Source: CASFRF01 sp031549345 | GTDB lineage: Bacteria; Verrucomicrobiota; Lentisphaeria; Victivallales; Victivallaceae | Reading direction: 5' to 3' | Assembly (NCBI GenBank): GCA_031549345.1 | Contig: JAVBPY010000011.1 | Span: 1 to 64,000, forward strand | Length of the DNA: 64,000 bases | In this document: one piece after another, positions 60,607 through 64,000 of the stretch | Layout: each line of letters opens with the position of its first letter | Position numbering within the stretch: position 1 is the first letter of the stretch | Translations under genes and position numbers: made by a program | The notes under the pieces: generated by a model | What the model saw: the letters and a program-made list of their open reading frames with translations, nothing else | Database searches by the model: none | What the model was told of the DNA's origin: nothing

Positions 60607-60645
60607 AATGAAAAACTCTCTTCTGTAAATATATTTTAAAGGACG

Positions 60646-60703
60646 AAAAAAATGGAGGAACCCACACGGGTCCGCCCCGTGCCGGTAGCACGGGAGAACC
60701 TCC
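60646..60703 (-). terminator. Terminator-like branched hairpin in the thrS leader
   Basis: On the minus strand the outer stem GGAGG (60703-60699) and CCTCC (60658-60654) encloses a perfect 7-bp hairpin (CCCGTGC/GCACGGG, 60694-60688 and 60682-60676) and a smaller one (ACCC/GGGT, loop GTGT). Seven T residues follow (60652-60646). It lies 40 bases before thrS and after rnhB, so it could be an attenuator for thrS. Confidence 0.65.
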
Positions 60704-60732
60704 TTTGCAGAATGGCGTACGTTCTTTTCATC

Positions 60733-61383
60733 CTAAAACAATTCCTGTTGCTTCACTTCATCCAAAAGTTCCCGCACCGGGCGGAAACTCCTCCGGTGCA
60801 GCGGGCATGGCCCCCATTTCCGGAGCGCGTCCAAATGCGCCGCCGTACCGTATCCCTTGTGGCGCGCAAACCCGTATTCCGGGTAACGCGCATCCTGTTC
60901 GTCCATAAACGCATCCCGCCAGACTTTGGCCAGGATCGAGGCCGCCGCGATCGACGCCGATTTGCGGTCCCCCTTCACAATCGCAAGCGACGGATGCGGA
61001 AGGTGCGGCACAGGCCGCCCATCCACCAGAATAAAATCCGCCCCGTCCACCGCCAGCGCCGCGCGGCGCATCGCAAGATCCGTCGCACGCAAAATGTTGA
61101 TGCGATCGATCTCCTCGGCCTCCACAACCGCCAGCGCCCAGCGCACACCGGAAACCGCGAGAATCGCGTCGCGCAACTCCAGCCGGGCCTGCTCCTTCAA
61201 GAGCTTCGAATCGTTCACCCGGGGAATGCGCGCCCCTTCCGGGAAATGCACCGCCGCGGCCGCAACCGGTCCGGCAAGCGGACCGCGTCCCACCTCATCA
61301 ATACCCACAATACAACAAAACCCCCTCGTCCGGGACTCGCGTTCCGGTCGAAGGAGTTCATCTTCAGCGTCGAGAAACAGCAA
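60733..61383 (-). CDS. rnhB: Ribonuclease HII
   Basis: RNase HII removes single ribonucleotides and RNA from RNA-DNA hybrids. Acidic site residues lie in GIDEVGRGPLAGPV (about residue 27) and in the VDGRPVPHL and DRKSASIAAASILAKVWRD segments. The GFARHKGYGTAAHLDAL motif is typical. 216 residues. It is placed 1 base after rplS. Confidence 0.95.
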   Translation of the reverse strand: MLFLDAEDELLRPERESRTRGFCCIVGIDEVGRGPLAGPVAAAAVHFPEGARIPRVNDSKLLKEQARLELRDAILAVSGVRWALAVVEAEEIDRINILRATDLAMRRAALAVDGADFILVDGRPVPHLPHPSLAIVKGDRKSASIAAASILAKVWRDAFMDEQDARYPEYGFARHKGYGTAAHLDALRKWGPCPLHRRSFRPVRELLDEVKQQELF

Positions 61384-61384
61384 G

Positions 61385-61726
61385 TTACCGCGCTTCTTTG
61401 ACGCGGGCGGCTTTGCCGACCTTGTCGCGCAGGTAAAACAGCTTAGCCCGGCGAACCCGGCCCTGGCGAACCACTTCGATCCGGTCGATACGCGGGGAGT
61501 TGATCGGGAATACCCGCTCCACGCCCATGCCCGCGGTTACGCGGCGGACGGTGAATGTTTCTTCGATCCCTTCGCCGCGGCGGGCGATCACGGTGCCCTG
61601 GAACATCTGAATACGTTCCGTGGTACCTTCCACGATCTTCACATAAATTTTGATGGTGTCGCCGATGTTGAATTCATGGCGCTTCTCCCGGACTTGTTCG
61701 TTCCGGATTTTGTCAAGTATGTTCAT
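61385..61726 (-). CDS. rplS: 50S ribosomal protein L19
   Basis: L19 lies at the 30S-50S interface. The 113 residues match the family: RHEFNIGDTIKIYVKIVEG, then FQGTVIARRGEGIEETFTVR and the end VRRAKLFYLRDK. ATG at 61726 overlaps the trmD stop as ATGA, with GGAGGAG upstream; the longer frame is not real. Confidence 0.96.
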   Translation of the reverse strand: MNILDKIRNEQVREKRHEFNIGDTIKIYVKIVEGTTERIQMFQGTVIARRGEGIEETFTVRRVTAGMGVERVFPINSPRIDRIEVVRQGRVRRAKLFYLRDKVGKAARVKEAR

Positions 61727-62439
61727 TTCCGTTCTCCTCCAGATTTTTTGTTTTTCTTCTTCAAATATTCCAGCCAGCAATCGGGGCGCCGTTCGCGCGT
61801 CAAGCGCTCCGAAACCGCGCATCGCCATTCTTCAACACGCTTATGATCCCCCGAAAGCAAAACCTCCGGAACCTTCATCCCCCGGAACTCCGGCGGACGC
61901 GTATACTGCGGATGCTCCAGAAGAAACGCTGTAAACGACTCGTCCGCACTCGCCTCCGCCCCGCCGCCGAGCGCCCCCGGCAAAAGCCGTATCATCGCAT
62001 CGGCCATCACCATCGCCGGGAGAACCCCGCTGGTCAGAATATAGTCGCCGATCGAAACTTCGTAATCGGCAAGACCATCATAAACCCGCTGATCCATCCC
62101 CTCGTAATGGCCGCAAACCATTAAAATATGCGGTTTCGCACTCCACTCGCGCGCCAAACCCTGCGTAAAACGCCTGCCGCGGGGCGAGGTAAAAATCACT
62201 ATCGTCTCCGGCGTGCGCAGCGCTTCGACCGCGCGATACAGAACGTCCGGCCGGAGCAGCATGCCCGGACCGCCGCCGTACGGCTTATCGTCCACCGTAC
62301 CGCGGGCGTCGAACGCGTAGTCGCGCAAATTCACCGCTTTCACTTCAACCAACCCGGCGTTCACCGCCCTCCCGACGATACTTTCGCCGAGCGGCCCCGG
62401 GAACGCCTCCGGGAACAAAGTCAGAATCTCAATCTTCAA
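61723..62439 (-). CDS. trmD: tRNA (guanine-N1)-methyltransferase
   Basis: TrmD methylates G37 of tRNAs. The trefoil-knot SAM site is visible in SIGDYILTSGVLPAMVMAD and the earlier CGHYEGMDQRV; the segment DDKPYGGGPGMLL (about residue 50) is conserved. 238 residues. The expected neighbour rimM is absent: the KH-domain gene lies directly before trmD (ATGA overlap). Confidence 0.95.
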   Translation of the reverse strand: MKIEILTLFPEAFPGPLGESIVGRAVNAGLVEVKAVNLRDYAFDARGTVDDKPYGGGPGMLLRPDVLYRAVEALRTPETIVIFTSPRGRRFTQGLAREWSAKPHILMVCGHYEGMDQRVYDGLADYEVSIGDYILTSGVLPAMVMADAMIRLLPGALGGGAEASADESFTAFLLEHPQYTRPPEFRGMKVPEVLLSGDHKRVEEWRCAVSERLTRERRPDCWLEYLKKKNKKSGGERK

Positions 62440-62804
62440 TCGAGAACTTCGACCGCTATGTGCTTGCGCAGACGACCGGCGGCGCCGCTGACCAGCGAAC
62501 GGATCGCCATAATGGTCTTGCCGCGCTTACCAACGATCTTGCCGATATCGTCCTTGCGGCAGGTGATGCGGATCACGTAGCCGTCATCCACCTCTTCGGT
62601 CGCAAGCTTCACTTCGGACGGGGCATCCACCAAGGCGCAGACGACGTACTCGACGAACTTCTCCAGCTCGGCGATTCCGACGCCTTTCCCATCGCCGCGC
62701 GGCGCGGCCGCACGTTTCGGCGAATGACCGGCACAGCAGGATTTCCCCGCTTCGGCGCAGCCTTCATCGCCGCCAAACAAAAACTTAAAGAATGCTTTCA
62801 GCAT
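62436..62804 (-). CDS. KH-domain RNA-binding protein (KhpA/YlqC-like) with N-terminal extension
   Basis: The KH domain (about residues 50-122) has GKIVGKRGKTIMAIRSLV with the GxxG loop. KhpA binds RNA broadly and pairs with KhpB in many bacteria. The usual protein is about 75-80 residues. This one is 122, because the first 40 residues contain FFKFLFGGDEG, a Cys-containing GKSCCAGHSPK stretch and a small basic region. It lies between rpsP and trmD, its usual place. Confidence 0.88.
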   Translation of the reverse strand: MLKAFFKFLFGGDEGCAEAGKSCCAGHSPKRAAAPRGDGKGVGIAELEKFVEYVVCALVDAPSEVKLATEEVDDGYVIRITCRKDDIGKIVGKRGKTIMAIRSLVSGAAGRLRKHIAVEVLD

Positions 62805-62886
62805 TTCAATTCTCCCTCTGCCCGGCCGGACGCACTCCCGCCAAGGGGACGCAAACAGCCGGAAAACCTACTAACCGGGACCGAAA

Positions 62887-63219
62887 TTATTCGGCCGTTT
62901 CGGTGGCCTTCGCCTTGGCTTCCGCCTCAAGCTTCGCCTTGGCCTTCTTCGAGAGGGACGGCGTACGGACGTTATCCTTCAGCAGGACGCCCTTGCTCAC
63001 GCGGTCCACAATCGCCTCGACCGTCTCCGAGAACGAAGCGCCGACGCCTTTCCAGTAAGCCACACGCTCCATGTTCAGCTTTTCTTCCCGGCGGACGGGA
63101 TCGTAATAACCCAATTCTTCGATCGCCTTGCCGTCGCGGCTGGTCGCCTGATGCATGACCACCACACGGAAAGACGCCGCATTGCGCGAACCGGTTCTCT
63201 TCAGTCTGACACGTACCAT
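62887..63219 (-). CDS. rpsP: 30S ribosomal protein S16
   Basis: S16 is an early 30S assembly protein. MVRVRLKRTGSRNAASFRVV starts the 110-residue protein. The longer upstream frame is rejected because it has no family match. A Lys/Ala/Glu-rich tail (about 85-110) extends past the usual end. It is the first gene of the long translation operon, with a good promoter 150 bases upstream. Confidence 0.95.
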   Translation of the reverse strand: MVRVRLKRTGSRNAASFRVVVMHQATSRDGKAIEELGYYDPVRREEKLNMERVAYWKGVGASFSETVEAIVDRVSKGVLLKDNVRTPSLSKKAKAKLEAEAKAKATETAE

Positions 63220-63368
63220 TTTCTCAATCCTGACATTGTAGCGCGGGTCCACCCGCATTTTCCCCACTGGGCCGATGATCCGCTCAACAGGACAGCCACG
63301 TTCCCATTTCCCATTCGCGATCCTTTTGCCGCACTCTTGCGACAATCCGGCCCCACTCGTATCTTAAT

Positions 63369-63396
63369 ACTATACTCCATTAACTTCTTTTCGCAA
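63369..63396 (-). promoter_or_regulatory. Promoter of the rpsP-to-nadA operon
   Basis: On the minus strand TTGCGA (63396-63391) and TATAGT (63374-63369), 16-base spacer, about 150 bases upstream of rpsP. Confidence 0.75.
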
Positions 63397-63412
63397 GCCC
63401 ATTTCCACAGTT

Positions 63413-63985
63413 TCACACACTTTTTTGTTCTTTTTGCGCGATCCGGTCCCACACAGGAACACCGCCGACAAATCCGGCGATCGCCGACGCATCGCGCCGG
63501 ATGGCCGCAACGTTGGCGTGCTCCATAACATGAACCCGGCGGCCGCCTTGCAGCACAAGATTCAACTGGCAACAAAGATAAGTCCCCCCTTTATGCGCGC
63601 GTTCCGACGCAAGGAGTTGTATCGCCCGAATCTTTTTAAACGGCGTGAAGTCCTTCAACGTCGAAGGATCGCCCATTTTTTCCGGCGTGTTTTTGTCGTT
63701 CCAATACGCGCCCCAGATACGGTCGAACACGCCTCTCTTACGCATGGCGCGGATAAACAGCAACGGAATTCCGCCGAAAAAGGCCCCGAAAAGCAGGAAC
63801 ATCCCCCCATCCCACCAATCGCCCGTGCATAGTTTAACAAGTCCGGCGACCGCGACGCAGGTGCCGACCAGGACAAAAACACCGAAGAAAAGCCATCCCT
63901 CGACGCTCAAGACGACGCCAAACCGATCTGGTCCGAAGCCACGCAACCTATGGGTGCGGAAAGAACCATGCCCCGTGCTCTTCAT
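63413..63985 (-). CDS. Membrane protein of unknown function
   Basis: The 190-residue protein has two adjacent membrane helices (about residues 30-50 and 60-78: WLFFGVFVLVGTCVAVAGL and GMFLLFGAFFGGIPLLFI). A cytoplasmic-like C-terminal domain of about 105 residues follows, containing KKIRAIQLLASE, YLCCQLNLVLQGG and VHVMEHANVAAIRRDA. This looks like a small beta-rich domain of the type seen after two-helix anchors. I do not recognise a family. It ends 16 bases before the promoter of the rpsP operon and is transcribed in the same direction. Its start is complete at an ATG, 15 bases from the window end. Confidence 0.6.
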   Translation of the reverse strand: MKSTGHGSFRTHRLRGFGPDRFGVVLSVEGWLFFGVFVLVGTCVAVAGLVKLCTGDWWDGGMFLLFGAFFGGIPLLFIRAMRKRGVFDRIWGAYWNDKNTPEKMGDPSTLKDFTPFKKIRAIQLLASERAHKGGTYLCCQLNLVLQGGRRVHVMEHANVAAIRRDASAIAGFVGGVPVWDRIAQKEQKSV

Positions 63986-64000
63986 GGGCGTCCACTCCGC

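Noticed and set aside
60607..60732. T-box riboswitch before thrS
   Set aside because: Only 126 bases are available, with no stem I, specifier loop or convincing T-box sequence.
1..64000. CRISPR array, tRNA, rRNA or insertion sequence
   Set aside because: No regular spaced repeats, cloverleaf-type sequence or transposase was seen. Repeats are limited to the RHS cores and short motifs.

Overview
The window looks like a chromosome segment of a Lentisphaerota (Victivallis-like) bacterium. The main evidence is four tandem pseudopilin-like proteins with the FTLIELLVVIAIIAIL N-terminus and a C-terminal HxDGxxN motif, set in one locus with large secreted glycoside-hydrolase-like proteins. Two proteins with a PLPG-type C-terminal anchor and a GntR regulator fused to a solute-binding-protein-like domain fit the same group. 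Housekeeping genes are GC-rich. The accessory RHS tips at the left edge are clearly AT-richer. The phylum call is inferred from protein style, not from a marker-gene search.

Layout. (1) 1-6672: an array of partial RHS proteins. Each has an RHS-core remnant and a variable C-terminal tip and is followed by a candidate immunity gene: two related lipoproteins after the first tip, one Sel1-repeat protein after each of the next two. The last RHS copy has lost its tip. (2) 6673-15236: mdh, an IclR-type regulator, a three-module QueG-like Fe-S protein, and a minus-strand operon of a SurA/PpiD-like chaperone, a duplicated SpeD, ispD and yraN. (3) 15420-19225: metY, two paralogous PLPG-anchored surface proteins and an unknown membrane protein. 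(4) 19265-31019: two minus-strand operons of protein quality control and repair, tig-clpP-clpX-kinase and clpC-nudix-uvrA-AEC transporter-fucU. The kinase has the catalytic lysine arrangement of WNK kinases. (5) 31190-31786: marC.

(6) 31773-51059 is the most distinctive region. Nine co-directional genes on the minus strand (a GH-A clan hydrolase, a small secreted protein, four pseudopilins, a 1402-residue secreted protein, another secreted protein and a GH32-like protein) diverge from a GntR/solute-binding fusion regulator and a heparinase II/III-like lyase. A 14-bp sequence is repeated just upstream of the -35 box of each divergent promoter and is a candidate operator. The locus reads as a sugar-sensing, secreted polysaccharide-degradation unit.

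(7) 51301-53059: a C39/BtrH-N-like protein and a decayed paralogue. (8) 53204-63219: a long minus-strand translation operon (rpsP, KH-domain gene, trmD, rplS, rnhB, thrS, infC, rpmI, rplT, pheS, pheT, nadA). infC appears to start at the rare codon ATC, and terminator-like structures precede thrS and pheS. (9) 63413-63985: an unknown membrane protein. I see no tRNA, rRNA, CRISPR array or insertion sequence.
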